A DNA stretch of 64,000 nt from Flavobacteriaceae bacterium (GTDB lineage Bacteria; Bacteroidota; Bacteroidia; Flavobacteriales; Flavobacteriaceae). The notes beneath the pieces are model-generated. The model was not told where the DNA came from and did no database searches. It saw only the letters and a program-made list of their open reading frames with translations. Within the stretch, counting starts at the first letter, position 1. Each line of letters begins with the position of its first letter. Where the stretch lies: the NCBI GenBank assembly GCA_020346245.1, contig CP070778.1, forward strand, positions 2,139,261 through 2,203,260, written 5' to 3'. The translations under genes were made by a program, and so were the position numbers. Shown in pieces: positions 25,775 through 33,820 of this stretch.

Positions 25775-26479
25775 TTAAGGAACAACCGCCATCGCAGCAA
25801 CTGAAACACTAACATCTTTTGCCTTTTTTATTGCCCGTGTGCAGGCTTCTATCGTAGCACCGGTTGTAATGACATCATCAATCAATAACACATTTTTATT
25901 ACACAAAAACTCGGGATGAGTCACTTTGTACAGATCGGGCATACCCCTCCATCGATATAACCTGTTTTTCTTGGTTTGAGTTCGTGTATTTGCTGTCTTT
26001 ACAAGAATATGCTCCATATAACTGGCATTTAGGTGTTCTGCAATTCGTTTTGCAAACCCGGAAACCTGATTATACCCTCGTTTTTTAAGCTTTTTTTTAT
26101 GCAATGGAACGGGTATTACAATATCAATATAGTTTAATGCGTTTCGTTCTTTTAAAACCTGGCCATACCAGTTCCCTATAAATTGGCCTATATGAGGTTG
26201 ATTTTTATACTTTAGATAGTGGATTAAATTTTTAACAATCCCCTGATCGGAATAAAAAAGGAAGGCAGAGGCCTTTTTTATGTCAATTCGGCCATAAAAT
26301 ATTTTATCCACTGCATTTTGTTCGATAAAATTGTATTCGGTAAGTGGTATTTGGTTCCGACAAAGGGTACACAATAGCTGCTCTCCTCGATATAATTGAG
26401 CATTACATCCAAAACACAGCCTCGGTAGAAGTACCGTGTTGATATCATTTATTATATTTGATAGCTTGGAAAAGTACAA
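25775..26479 (-). CDS. comF: ComF family phosphoribosyltransferase-like protein
   Basis: 234 residues. An N-terminal zinc-ribbon-like cluster (C22, C25, C37, C40) is followed by the PRTase domain with VIPVPLHKKKLKKRGYNQ (about 116-133) and the PRPP loop VLLIDDVITTGAT (about 200-212). ComF proteins take part in DNA uptake and transformation in other phyla. The start is a TTG at 26479: a stop codon lies two codons upstream and no in-frame ATG exists near the N terminus, so the TTG call is well constrained. Divergent from the coiled-coil protein gene by 40 bases. Confidence 0.9.
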   Translation of the reverse strand: MYFSKLSNIINDINTVLLPRLCFGCNAQLYRGEQLLCTLCRNQIPLTEYNFIEQNAVDKIFYGRIDIKKASAFLFYSDQGIVKNLIHYLKYKNQPHIGQFIGNWYGQVLKERNALNYIDIVIPVPLHKKKLKKRGYNQVSGFAKRIAEHLNASYMEHILVKTANTRTQTKKNRLYRWRGMPDLYKVTHPEFLCNKNVLLIDDVITTGATIEACTRAIKKAKDVSVSVAAMAVVP

Positions 26480-26519
26480 ATCTTAACTAAACCTAATCTT
26501 ATTTACTTAGCCTATCTGA

Positions 26520-27416
26520 ATGGATATTCAAGATAATAAATTTAACTATAAGATAATACTTGCGGCATTAGTAGCCGTAATTATAGGCATATTAATTGCC
26601 TTCTACTATAGTTATGCCCAATCCAGAACACAAATAAACTACCTGGAAAACGAAAAAGGGCTGCTTGTAAAAGATTTAACCCTCATGAAAACTGAGGTGG
26701 ATAGACTTTCTGCGCTTAATGAGGTAAACGAAATAGAATTACAGGATTCCAGATATCGGGTACAACAACTATTAGATTCGGTGGGAAGGCTCAACTTTAC
26801 CGTGGCTAAATTGAAAGAATACAAGAAAGAGCTTCGCGAATTAGAAATAAAACATGATAGTCTTAAACTAAAAAATAATTTCCTAGAGTATAATAATATG
26901 CTACTCTCCGATAAATATGAGGAGACCCGCGAAATGATTGAAGAACTTAGAGGAAAAAGTAGTTCTCTTGCGGAGGCAGAAGCTTTGTTACGGGAAAAAA
27001 ATAAAGAACTTAGCCGGGAATTACGAATTAAGAGCTATTTAAAGTTGGAAAATTCTGAGGGAAGTGGTTTTAGACTAAGAAGTGGCAAACCTATTAAAAC
27101 TACTAAAGCATCTACCATTGAAAAGCTAAGAGGATGTGTTACAATAATGGGTAATCCTAATGATAGGAATGAAGAAAAGGTAATTTATTTTCAGTTTCTT
27201 GGCCCCAACATGGGTGTTATAGAGGATAATGCCAATATCATTTCGGTAAATGGAAATATCTACAGTAAAAGGGTTGAGCTTATATCCACAGGCGATGACC
27301 TTAGCGTATGCGATTTTATAACAATTCCTGAAGGGTCACTTGATCCCGGAACCTACACGCTGAATGTTTTTGAAAATGAAAAGCTACTTTCATCTTCAGA
27401 ATTCCAATTGAAATAA
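26520..27416 (+). CDS. membrane-anchored coiled-coil protein, function unknown
   Basis: 298 residues: short cytoplasmic N terminus, one membrane helix (about 10-31), and a long heptad-rich coiled coil (about 35-170, rich in E, K, L). A C-terminal beta-rich domain follows (about 195-298: TIEKLRGCVTIMGNPNDRNEEKVIYFQFLGP, with two Cys). Relatives in Flavobacteria are sometimes called chromosome-partitioning protein, a label that seems based only on the coiled coil. The layout resembles an envelope-spanning scaffold with a periplasmic head. It lies between comF and glyS. Confidence 0.75.
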   Translation: MDIQDNKFNYKIILAALVAVIIGILIAFYYSYAQSRTQINYLENEKGLLVKDLTLMKTEVDRLSALNEVNEIELQDSRYRVQQLLDSVGRLNFTVAKLKEYKKELRELEIKHDSLKLKNNFLEYNNMLLSDKYEETREMIEELRGKSSSLAEAEALLREKNKELSRELRIKSYLKLENSEGSGFRLRSGKPIKTTKASTIEKLRGCVTIMGNPNDRNEEKVIYFQFLGPNMGVIEDNANIISVNGNIYSKRVELISTGDDLSVCDFITIPEGSLDPGTYTLNVFENEKLLSSSEFQLK

Positions 27417-27434
27417 ACATTACTTCTTAATGTT
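27416..27434 (+). terminator. weak terminator-like hairpin
   Basis: AACATTA (27416-27422) and TAATGTT (27428-27434) form a perfect 7-base stem overlapping the stop of the coiled-coil gene. A T-rich but interrupted tract follows. The stem is AT-only, so termination would be weak. Confidence 0.35.
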
Positions 27435-27480
27435 ATTCTATTTTATTTCTATCTCTTAAATAATAAATGCGATAATATTC

Positions 27481-27488
27481 TATTTTTG
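27481..27488 (+). promoter_or_regulatory. -7 box of glyS, 4 bases before the ATG
   Basis: TATTTTTG matches TAnnTTTG exactly. Only CCAA separates it from the glyS ATG at 27493, so the transcript would begin at or next to the start codon. No good -33 element is visible. Confidence 0.45.
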
Positions 27489-27492
27489 CCAA

Positions 27493-29037
27493 ATGGCAAA
27501 TCAAGAAGACATCTTTAAAAAAGTAATTTCACATGCCAAGGAATATGGTTATGTGGTGCAGTCAAGCGAAATATACGACGGTTTGAGCGCGGTATATGAC
27601 TATACGCAAAATGGCGCAGAACTTAAAAAAAACATTAAAGAGTATTGGTGGAAAGCAATGGTCCAGATGCATGAGAACATCGTTGGGATTGATGCAGCCA
27701 TATTTATGCACCCTACCACCTGGAAAGCATCCGGGCACGTTGATGCATTTAATGATCCGCTTATAGATAATAAAGACTCTAAAAAAAGATATCGTGCTGA
27801 TGTGTTGGTAGAGGATTATGTTGCCAAAATAGAGGCTAAAATTGATAAGGAAGTTAAGAAAGCTTCAAAACGATTTGGAGAATCATTCGATAAAAGTCAA
27901 TTTCTGACAACGAATCCACGAGTTTTGGGTTATCAGGAAAAGGCTCAAAGTATACTTAAACGCTTAGGACGATCTTTGGAAGCGGAAGATTTAGTAGATG
28001 TAAAGAACTTAATCGAAGAGTTGCAAATAGTTTGCCCAATTTCAGGGTCAAAGAACTGGACAGATGTTAAACAATTTAATTTGATGTTCGGAACAAAATT
28101 AGGGGCCTCAGCCGAAAGTGCGACTGATCTGTATTTGAGACCCGAAACTGCTCAGGGCATATTTGTTAACTTTCTGAATGTTCAAAAATCCGGAAGACTT
28201 AAAATCCCATTTGGAATTGCACAGATTGGAAAGGCATTCAGAAATGAAATTGTTGCAAGGCAATTTATTTTCAGGATGCGGGAATTCGAACAAATGGAAA
28301 TGCAATTTTTTATTAAGCCCGGAACTCAGATAGAATGGTACGAAAAGTGGAAAGAATTGCGCATGAAATGGCATTTATCCCTTGGAATGGGAGAAGAGAA
28401 CTACCGCTTCCATGATCATGAAAAATTAGCACATTATGCGGATGCTGCTTCAGATATTGAGTTTAAATTTCCTTTTGGATTTAAGGAACTCGAAGGGATT
28501 CATTCCAGAACCGATTTTGATCTTGGGAGCCATGAGAAATATTCAGGTAAAAAATTGCAGTATTTTGACCCTGAAATCAATCAGAATTATGTGCCTTATG
28601 TTGTAGAAACATCGATTGGAGTTGATAGAATGTTCCTGGCCATTTTTTCTAATTCACTTAAGGAAGAAGAACTGGAAAATGGAACTTTCCGAACAGTTTT
28701 AAAAATTCCAGCGGTCCTTGCACCTACAAAAGCCGCTGTTCTGCCACTTGTTAAAAAGGATGGATTACCGGAAATAGCTCATAGAATTATTGATGATCTA
28801 AAATGGGATTTCAATGTAATCTATGATGAGAAAGATGCAGTAGGCCGAAGATATAGAAGACAGGATGCTGCAGGAACTCCTTTTTGCATTACTGTGGATC
28901 ATCAAACTCTGGAAGATGAAACAGTAACTATTCGTCACAGAGATACCATGGAACAGAAGAGAATAGCAATAAGTGCAGTTAATGAGACTATCGCCAATGA
29001 AGTGGCAATAAAGCACTGGTTGAAGAAAACGGAATAA
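27493..29037 (+). CDS. glyS: glycine--tRNA ligase (single-chain, dimeric type)
   Basis: 514 residues of the alpha2-type class II GlyRS, which charges tRNA-Gly. Visible parts: N-terminal catalytic start (ISHAKEYGYVVQSSEIYDGLSAVYDY), the class II motif 2 area (GIAQIGKAFRNEI, about 245-257, and FRMREFEQMEMQFF), the motif 3-type ETSIGVDRMFLAIF (about 375-388), and the C-terminal anticodon-binding domain (APTKAAVLPLVKKDGLPEIA, then VGRRYRRQDAAGTPFCITVD). Length is typical. A -7 promoter box lies 4 bases before the ATG, suggesting a leaderless mRNA. Confidence 0.97.
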   Translation: MANQEDIFKKVISHAKEYGYVVQSSEIYDGLSAVYDYTQNGAELKKNIKEYWWKAMVQMHENIVGIDAAIFMHPTTWKASGHVDAFNDPLIDNKDSKKRYRADVLVEDYVAKIEAKIDKEVKKASKRFGESFDKSQFLTTNPRVLGYQEKAQSILKRLGRSLEAEDLVDVKNLIEELQIVCPISGSKNWTDVKQFNLMFGTKLGASAESATDLYLRPETAQGIFVNFLNVQKSGRLKIPFGIAQIGKAFRNEIVARQFIFRMREFEQMEMQFFIKPGTQIEWYEKWKELRMKWHLSLGMGEENYRFHDHEKLAHYADAASDIEFKFPFGFKELEGIHSRTDFDLGSHEKYSGKKLQYFDPEINQNYVPYVVETSIGVDRMFLAIFSNSLKEEELENGTFRTVLKIPAVLAPTKAAVLPLVKKDGLPEIAHRIIDDLKWDFNVIYDEKDAVGRRYRRQDAAGTPFCITVDHQTLEDETVTIRHRDTMEQKRIAISAVNETIANEVAIKHWLKKTE

Positions 29038-29058
29038 AGTCTTGTTTGAAGGTATTAC

Positions 29059-31137
29059 TCATAAATGATATTTAAGTCCTAAACTTATATAAAAATTTCT
29101 GTCATTTCCCGGGTAATAGTAACGAGGTTCAGCTCCGCCAAATCCAACAGCGTTGATTAACACTGATTGCGCATAATTAACATCAAAAATATTATTGACA
29201 CCAAAATCTGAAGAGATGTATAAATTCTCTAAGATCTCTTTATTATACCCCAATCTTGTATTTAATATATTATATGGTTCGCTATAGAGACTGTTGGCAT
29301 CTGTAAGAGGAATGCCATCTACATATTGATAGGTAGTGTTCCAATAAAAATTCTCAGTATAGTTAAGGCGCAGTCCTAAATTCATTCTATTTCTGGGAAC
29401 ACCAGTTAAAGGATTTCCAGAATAGTCATTGTCCCCATCTACAAAATCTACAAATATATGGTCACTCAAGGTATAACTTGCAAATGGAATGATCTGTAAT
29501 TCAGAACTCAGGTCGAAGGTATAATTCATATCTAATTCAATACCCTGATGTCTTGTGCTTCCAGCATTTTTACCTATAAATTGATCTTCTCCTATACGCT
29601 GTGATACTAATAAATCATTAATATTCATCCTAAATACAGCCAGGTTTAACCATAATTTATTCCTGGCAAGATACATTTTAGTGCCGAGCTCATAATTCAC
29701 ACCTTTTTCCTGGGTTATCTCCGGGTTTATTACCCCCTCAGGAGTAAGAGTTTCTTCCAGTCCGGGATTAGAAAACCCTCTGCTAATATTGGCATATACC
29801 TGACGCCCGGGGCTTATTGAGTAGATCAAATCCAAACTTGGCATTACGATAAGGTCGAAATTTCGCTTCGCACTTTTATTATCTTCCACTGAATTAAATA
29901 AATCTCTATAGTCGAAATGAGTTTTGTTTAGGTTAACCCCTAGTTGTATATTAAATTTATTTGAAAACGGGAGCATCAAAGATGCAAATGCATTGAATTG
30001 CCTCCTGTATTCCTTGTTGCGACTAAGTTCATCTCCCTGAAGACTTCCATTTCCATCGTTTTCGCGATATAAATTCTCATAAGTTCTCCAGTTATATTCA
30101 TCTTTATAGAGTTCACCTCCAAACAGGTATGATGCTTCTCTGTCCTGAAACCCAAAATTACCTTTGAATAGGGACCTGAAACCATAACTATTGGTAAACT
30201 CATCCAGGATATTAAAAGGGCGAGGTTCATAATGATCAAGATATGAGTAGAAAAGACTTGTTGTATTCTCGAGTTTGCTAATTATTTTATAGCTATAGGA
30301 GAGCCCTAAAAGCGTATATTTATTAGATTCAAATCCCTGTGCCTGTTTCCATGTAAAAGCTGCTTGTCTCGGGTTTTCTGTAAATGCGGTAATCCCCAAA
30401 GAACTAGGTATTTGCGCGGTGTAATCAATATAATTGGCTAATATACCAATTGAACTCCTGGAGCTTAGTTTAATTGCCGTTGTAAGAAGAATACCGTTGC
30501 GGTTAAAGTTATTGTTCTCCCTGTAACCATCCGTATTCAAATGGTTATAGCGCAAATTAAACTCCAGACTATCCGTAGTATGTGCAATACTTAAATTGTC
30601 TTTGATAAGCCCGTAAGAACCAACTGTAAAATTATTGGTAAAAAATGTTCCCTTAGAGAACTGTTCTTTTGGTTTAAGGAGTATGGCGCCCCCCAGATTT
30701 GTTCCATAAGCAGTTCCTTTAGGCCCTTTTATTACCTCCATTGAATTTAAGTTTTCCAGATCAAAAGCTTCAATGGTAGAAAAACCACTACCATTTGTAA
30801 CCGGAATATCCTTAAAATATAAACGCAATTTATCTGTTCCAAAAGGGGTGCGTGCACCAACTCCCCGGATGGTTATTCGGTTAGTGTTTAACGCGCCTGA
30901 AAGTAAATAGACCCCAGAGATCTGATTAATGGAAGAGGCAATATCAATCGGACTGTGATTTTGAAACGCATTTTCCCGAATAATTGTCGATTGCGTAATC
31001 CCAAGAGTTTTGTTAGCTCTAATAGGATTATAAATTATTACTTCATTAAGGTAGGTAATAGTATCCTTTTCTTTTTCTTGCGAAAGCCCGTAGAAACAAC
31101 ATAAAATAAGGATATAAAGTAAAAAGTAGCACTTCAT
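29059..31137 (-). CDS. TonB-dependent receptor, siderophore/iron-complex type
   Basis: 692-residue outer-membrane receptor with signal peptide (1-19, LSQ). The plug domain follows directly, without a carboxypeptidase-like domain (IDIASSINQISGVYLLSG, ITIRGVGARTPFGTDKLR, IEAFDLENLNSMEVIKGPKGTAYGTNLGGAI). The beta-barrel ends with a YISLGLKYHL-type strand. The plug sequence and barrel motifs (RQVYANISRGFSNPGLEETLTPEG, YELGTKMYL) match FecA/ferric-siderophore-like receptors. Ligand unknown. It lies downstream of the ABM gene on the same strand, separated by that gene's terminator and a second hairpin. Confidence 0.9.
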   Translation of the reverse strand: MKCYFLLYILILCCFYGLSQEKEKDTITYLNEVIIYNPIRANKTLGITQSTIIRENAFQNHSPIDIASSINQISGVYLLSGALNTNRITIRGVGARTPFGTDKLRLYFKDIPVTNGSGFSTIEAFDLENLNSMEVIKGPKGTAYGTNLGGAILLKPKEQFSKGTFFTNNFTVGSYGLIKDNLSIAHTTDSLEFNLRYNHLNTDGYRENNNFNRNGILLTTAIKLSSRSSIGILANYIDYTAQIPSSLGITAFTENPRQAAFTWKQAQGFESNKYTLLGLSYSYKIISKLENTTSLFYSYLDHYEPRPFNILDEFTNSYGFRSLFKGNFGFQDREASYLFGGELYKDEYNWRTYENLYRENDGNGSLQGDELSRNKEYRRQFNAFASLMLPFSNKFNIQLGVNLNKTHFDYRDLFNSVEDNKSAKRNFDLIVMPSLDLIYSISPGRQVYANISRGFSNPGLEETLTPEGVINPEITQEKGVNYELGTKMYLARNKLWLNLAVFRMNINDLLVSQRIGEDQFIGKNAGSTRHQGIELDMNYTFDLSSELQIIPFASYTLSDHIFVDFVDGDNDYSGNPLTGVPRNRMNLGLRLNYTENFYWNTTYQYVDGIPLTDANSLYSEPYNILNTRLGYNKEILENLYISSDFGVNNIFDVNYAQSVLINAVGFGGAEPRYYYPGNDRNFYISLGLKYHL

Positions 31138-31211
31138 TAAATAGTATCAGGTCCAAAAATACAGATAATAGCTAGATTATAGCCATTATGTTTCATGGAA
31201 AATAATCATTA

Positions 31212-31249
31212 TTAGGAAGTGAATTTATAAAAACATTTAGACTTCCTAA
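31212..31249. repeat. inverted repeat in the TonB-receptor leader
   Basis: TTAGGAAGT (31212-31220) and ACTTCCTAA (31241-31249) are perfect 9-base arms separated by 20 bases, about 75-110 bases upstream of the receptor ATG on the minus strand. It could be an operator or a leader hairpin controlling the receptor. Confidence 0.4.
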
Positions 31250-31251
31250 AT

Positions 31252-31289
31252 AAAAAACAATGGAATAGAATGATGTTTCTATTCCATTG
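31252..31289 (-). terminator. intrinsic terminator of the ABM gene
   Basis: CAATGGAATAGAA (31258-31270) and TTCTATTCCATTG (31277-31289) make a perfect 13-base stem with a 6-base loop. On the minus strand it is followed by a U-run (A-run at 31252-31257 on plus). Confidence 0.85.
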
Positions 31290-31318
31290 ATTTTTAGTTT
31301 ACTTCAACGAGATATTTA

Positions 31319-31696
31319 TTAACTGGTCTTTCTGTCAAAACCGAAAATACGTGGTGCAAATGTTGCGTCGAGTCCCATACCTATGGCAGCTTGTTTCAAT
31401 TCTTCAGGAACATCTCCACAAAAAAGGAACGCCCCGGGGACTGCAATTTGAAGCAAGGTTGGGAAATGTCCGGCCGCCGTTGTACCTAAATGCTGTCCCA
31501 AAGCAGCACCATCTTTAAATAGGTCATAAACAATCAAAGCATTTGTACTCTCATCGAAATAGCAATCTACTTTAAGTGCATTTGGTTCCGTTTCCTGCAT
31601 TTGTTTTTCGACTTTTTTGTAAATGGCTTTAAGTTCTTCTGCTTTTCCGGGATTGGCCGTCCATTTGTACACTACTGTAATTTCTTGATTTGTCAT
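31319..31696 (-). CDS. antibiotic biosynthesis monooxygenase (ABM) domain protein
   Basis: 125 residues of the dimeric alpha/beta-barrel ABM fold. The N-terminal part is typical (EITVVYKWTANPGKAEELKAIYKKVEKQM), followed by LKVDCYFDESTNALIVYDLFKDGAALGQHLGTTAAGHF with the family's conserved His near residue 83. Relatives such as YgiN oxidise quinols or small aromatics; the substrate here is unknown. Divergent from a GlxA-type regulator across a 132-base gap holding promoters for both and a candidate operator, so it is probably that regulator's target. Ends at a strong terminator. Confidence 0.85.
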   Translation of the reverse strand: MTNQEITVVYKWTANPGKAEELKAIYKKVEKQMQETEPNALKVDCYFDESTNALIVYDLFKDGAALGQHLGTTAAGHFPTLLQIAVPGAFLFCGDVPEELKQAAIGMGLDATFAPRIFGFDRKTS

Positions 31697-31727
31697 TTTT
31701 TTGGATTTTAAGATTTTTTGAATACAC

Positions 31728-31735
31728 CAAAGTTA
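31728..31735 (-). promoter_or_regulatory. -7 box of the ABM gene
   Basis: On the minus strand this reads TAACTTTG, an exact TAnnTTTG match, 31 bases upstream of the ABM ATG. The expected -33 position falls on the left arm of the inverted repeat at 31756-31777. Confidence 0.5.
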
Positions 31736-31755
31736 TGGCATTATTAGGCATCTAA

Positions 31756-31777
31756 AAGGTGTCATTTTTGACATCTT
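31756..31777. promoter_or_regulatory. candidate operator, inverted repeat between ABM and GlxA genes
   Basis: AAGGTGTCA (31756-31764) and TGACATCTT (31769-31777) form 9-base arms with one mismatched pair around TTTT. It overlaps the expected -33 position of the ABM promoter and ends 6 bases before the TTG of the glxA-like gene's promoter, a good place for a regulator controlling both. Confidence 0.5.
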
Positions 31778-31783
31778 AGGGGG

Positions 31784-31814
31784 TTGATTATGCCAAACGA
31801 ATAGAATATATTTG
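31784..31814 (+). promoter_or_regulatory. promoter of the GlxA-type regulator gene
   Basis: TTG at 31784-31786, a 20-base spacer, then TATATTTG at 31807-31814, an exact -7 box. The ATG follows 14 bases later, leaving a leader of about 10 bases. Confidence 0.6.
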
Positions 31815-31828
31815 TCCTAAAAACTAAA

Positions 31829-32821
31829 ATGAAGCATTTAAGCCTTATTATTCCCGAAGGAACCCTGATTTTGGATACCGTTGTTGGAACACTCAATCTT
31901 TTTAAAATGGCCAATAGCTATTCCAAACGTATCGGGAAAAATCAGGAAGATTTTTTTGAGATCGACTTGGTTAGCTTAACAAAAGGGGCTGTTTCTTGTC
32001 ATGAATATTTTCAGATAAAACCAACCAAAACTATTCAGGAAGTACAAAGCACAGATTTAATAATAATCTCTTCTGTTACAGGAAATATGGAAGATGCATT
32101 ACTAAAAAATGAACCGATCATTAATTGGATAAGAAGGAGAAGGATCAAAGATGATGCAGAGATCGCAAGTTTGTGCAGAAGTGCTTTTATTCTTGCTGAA
32201 ACGGGCTTACTCAATGGGAAATCTTGTGCGACACATTGGGCAGTTCATCAACAATTTGAAAATAAATACCCTAAAATACATCTCCATCCAGACAAGATCA
32301 TAAGCGAGGATAACGGAATCTATTCCAGCGGTGGAGCCTATTCATTTCTAAATATGATAGTTTATTTGATAGAAAAATATTACGGGAGAGAAACAGCAAT
32401 ATGGTGTTCCAAAATGGCGGAAATAGATTTTGACAGGATTAATCAAAACCAATTTATAATTTTTAAGGGTCAGAAAAATCATAGTGATGAGGTCATAAAA
32501 AAAGTCCAGAGTTATATTGAGGATAACTTTGAAAAAAAATTAAACGTGCAAAGCCTGGCAAAAGAATTTGCAATAAGCAGCAGAACCTTTATTCGTAGAT
32601 TTAAAAAAGCAACACTAAACACACCATTGGAATACATGCAGCGGGTAAAGGTTGAAGTTGCTAAAAGGAGCTTTGAATCCTCAACCCTGAATATTAATGA
32701 GGTCATGTATTATGTAGGTTATAATGATCAAAAGGCATTCAGAAAAACATTTAAGAAATATACAGGATTGTCTCCTTTAGAATACCGAACCAAGTATAAC
32801 CGTGAAATGGCCCTGACCTAG
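31829..32821 (+). CDS. GlxA-family transcriptional regulator (DJ-1/PfpI plus AraC HTH)
   Basis: 330 residues. Residues 1-200 form a DJ-1/PfpI-like (class I glutamine amidotransferase-like) sensor domain: LSLIIPEGTLILDTVVG at the start, IASLCRSAFILAETGLLNGKSCATHW around the nucleophile-elbow position with Cys, and IYSSGGAYSFLNMIVYLIE. Residues about 225-325 are an AraC/XylS double HTH (VQSLAKEFAISSRTFIRRFKK, INEVMYYVGYNDQKAFRKTFKKYTGLSPLEYR). Such regulators sense small molecules and usually control adjacent genes. The ABM gene is the natural target, with a candidate operator between them. Confidence 0.93.
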   Translation: MKHLSLIIPEGTLILDTVVGTLNLFKMANSYSKRIGKNQEDFFEIDLVSLTKGAVSCHEYFQIKPTKTIQEVQSTDLIIISSVTGNMEDALLKNEPIINWIRRRRIKDDAEIASLCRSAFILAETGLLNGKSCATHWAVHQQFENKYPKIHLHPDKIISEDNGIYSSGGAYSFLNMIVYLIEKYYGRETAIWCSKMAEIDFDRINQNQFIIFKGQKNHSDEVIKKVQSYIEDNFEKKLNVQSLAKEFAISSRTFIRRFKKATLNTPLEYMQRVKVEVAKRSFESSTLNINEVMYYVGYNDQKAFRKTFKKYTGLSPLEYRTKYNREMALT

Positions 32822-32928
32822 CTTTTTAAAGCTTGCGATGAAAGAGGGAACCATGTTTAATAATATGAGCATTGTGTTAAAGCATATTTTATATATTGGC
32901 CGTTCTTATTTCATATATTATAATACAT

Positions 32929-32961
32929 TTTGCCGGATGGATTAAACATTCACTATTTTTG
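32929..32961 (+). promoter_or_regulatory. promoter of the exodeoxyribonuclease III gene
   Basis: TTTG at 32929-32932, a 21-base spacer, then TATTTTTG at 32954-32961. Both elements match the Bacteroidota consensus. Transcription would start near 32966, which is downstream of the longer in-frame start at 32896 and upstream of the TTG at 32980. It therefore helps decide the start codon. Confidence 0.6.
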
Positions 32962-32979
32962 AAACTAAATAAAATAGGT

Positions 32980-33744
32980 TTGAAAATAGTCTCGTACAAT
33001 GTAAACGGAATCAGGGCTGCCCTTAATAAAGGTTTTCTGGAATGGCTCCAACAGGTCAATCCCGATGTGATTTGTCTTCAGGAAATCAAGGCAATGAAAG
33101 ATCAGTTAGATCTAAGTGTTTTTGATAAAATCGGATATAGTTATAATCACTGGTTTAGTGCTCAAAAAAAAGGGTACAGCGGAGTTGCCATTTTGTCTAA
33201 AAAGCGCCCGGACCATGTAGAATATGGAACTGGAATAGACTATATGGATTTCGAAGGCAGGAATCTTCGTGCGGATTTTAACGGGGTTTCCATTATGAGT
33301 ATGTATCTGCCTTCTGGAACTAACCTGGCAAGATTAGATCTTAAATTGCAATATATGGCAGATCTGCAATCATATATAGATAAAATTAAATTAAAACACC
33401 CCAACCTAATAATTTGCGGAGATTACAATATTTGTCATGAGGCCATCGATATTCACGATCCGGTCAGAAACAAGAATGTTTCAGGTTTTTTACCTGTTGA
33501 ACGCGAATGGATAGGGAATTTTATAGATAGTGGATTTATAGACAGCTTTAGGTTTTTTAACAAGGAGCCACATAATTACACCTGGTGGAGTTACAGGGCT
33601 AATGCCCGTAATAACAATAAGGGATGGCGCCTGGATTATGGAATGGTAAGCCGTAGCCTTGAGAATAGACTAAAGCGCTCTGTAATACTTTCGGAAGCAA
33701 AACATAGTGACCATTGTCCAATTCTGGTTGAATTACATGAATAA
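32980..33744 (+). CDS. xth: exodeoxyribonuclease III
   Basis: 254 residues if translation starts at TTG 32980 (MKIVSYNVNGIRAAL), the exact conserved N terminus of the ExoIII/AP endonuclease family. The longer frame from 32896 adds 28 hydrophobic residues and would begin upstream of the promoter. It excises and repairs abasic sites and degrades DNA 3'-5'. Motifs: N7 (YNVNG), E34 (CLQEIKA), SGVAILSKK, GDYNICHEAIDI, and the C-terminal RLDYGMVS and HSDHCPI with the catalytic His. No signal peptide under the chosen start. Confidence 0.92.
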   Translation: MKIVSYNVNGIRAALNKGFLEWLQQVNPDVICLQEIKAMKDQLDLSVFDKIGYSYNHWFSAQKKGYSGVAILSKKRPDHVEYGTGIDYMDFEGRNLRADFNGVSIMSMYLPSGTNLARLDLKLQYMADLQSYIDKIKLKHPNLIICGDYNICHEAIDIHDPVRNKNVSGFLPVEREWIGNFIDSGFIDSFRFFNKEPHNYTWWSYRANARNNNKGWRLDYGMVSRSLENRLKRSVILSEAKHSDHCPILVELHE

Positions 33745-33782
33745 TTAAAGTACGCTTAATAAAATGTAAACATGGGAATGAT

Positions 33783-33790
33783 TAAATTTG
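33783..33790 (+). promoter_or_regulatory. -7 box upstream of the aldo/keto reductase gene
   Basis: TAAATTTG matches the -7 consensus exactly, 30 bases before the ATG at 33821. The -33 element is weak. Confidence 0.4.
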
Positions 33791-33820
33791 TCTGGTCAAA
33801 AAAGAGGATAGTGTTTGCTT

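Noticed and set aside
32896..32979. 28-residue N-terminal extension of exodeoxyribonuclease III
   Set aside because: It contains a good promoter and no family similarity; the conserved N terminus begins at TTG 32980.
32975..32982. TAGGTTTG, an exact -7 box overlapping the xth start codon
   Set aside because: Transcription from it would begin after the start codon. A better promoter lies at 32929-32961, so this match is probably chance.
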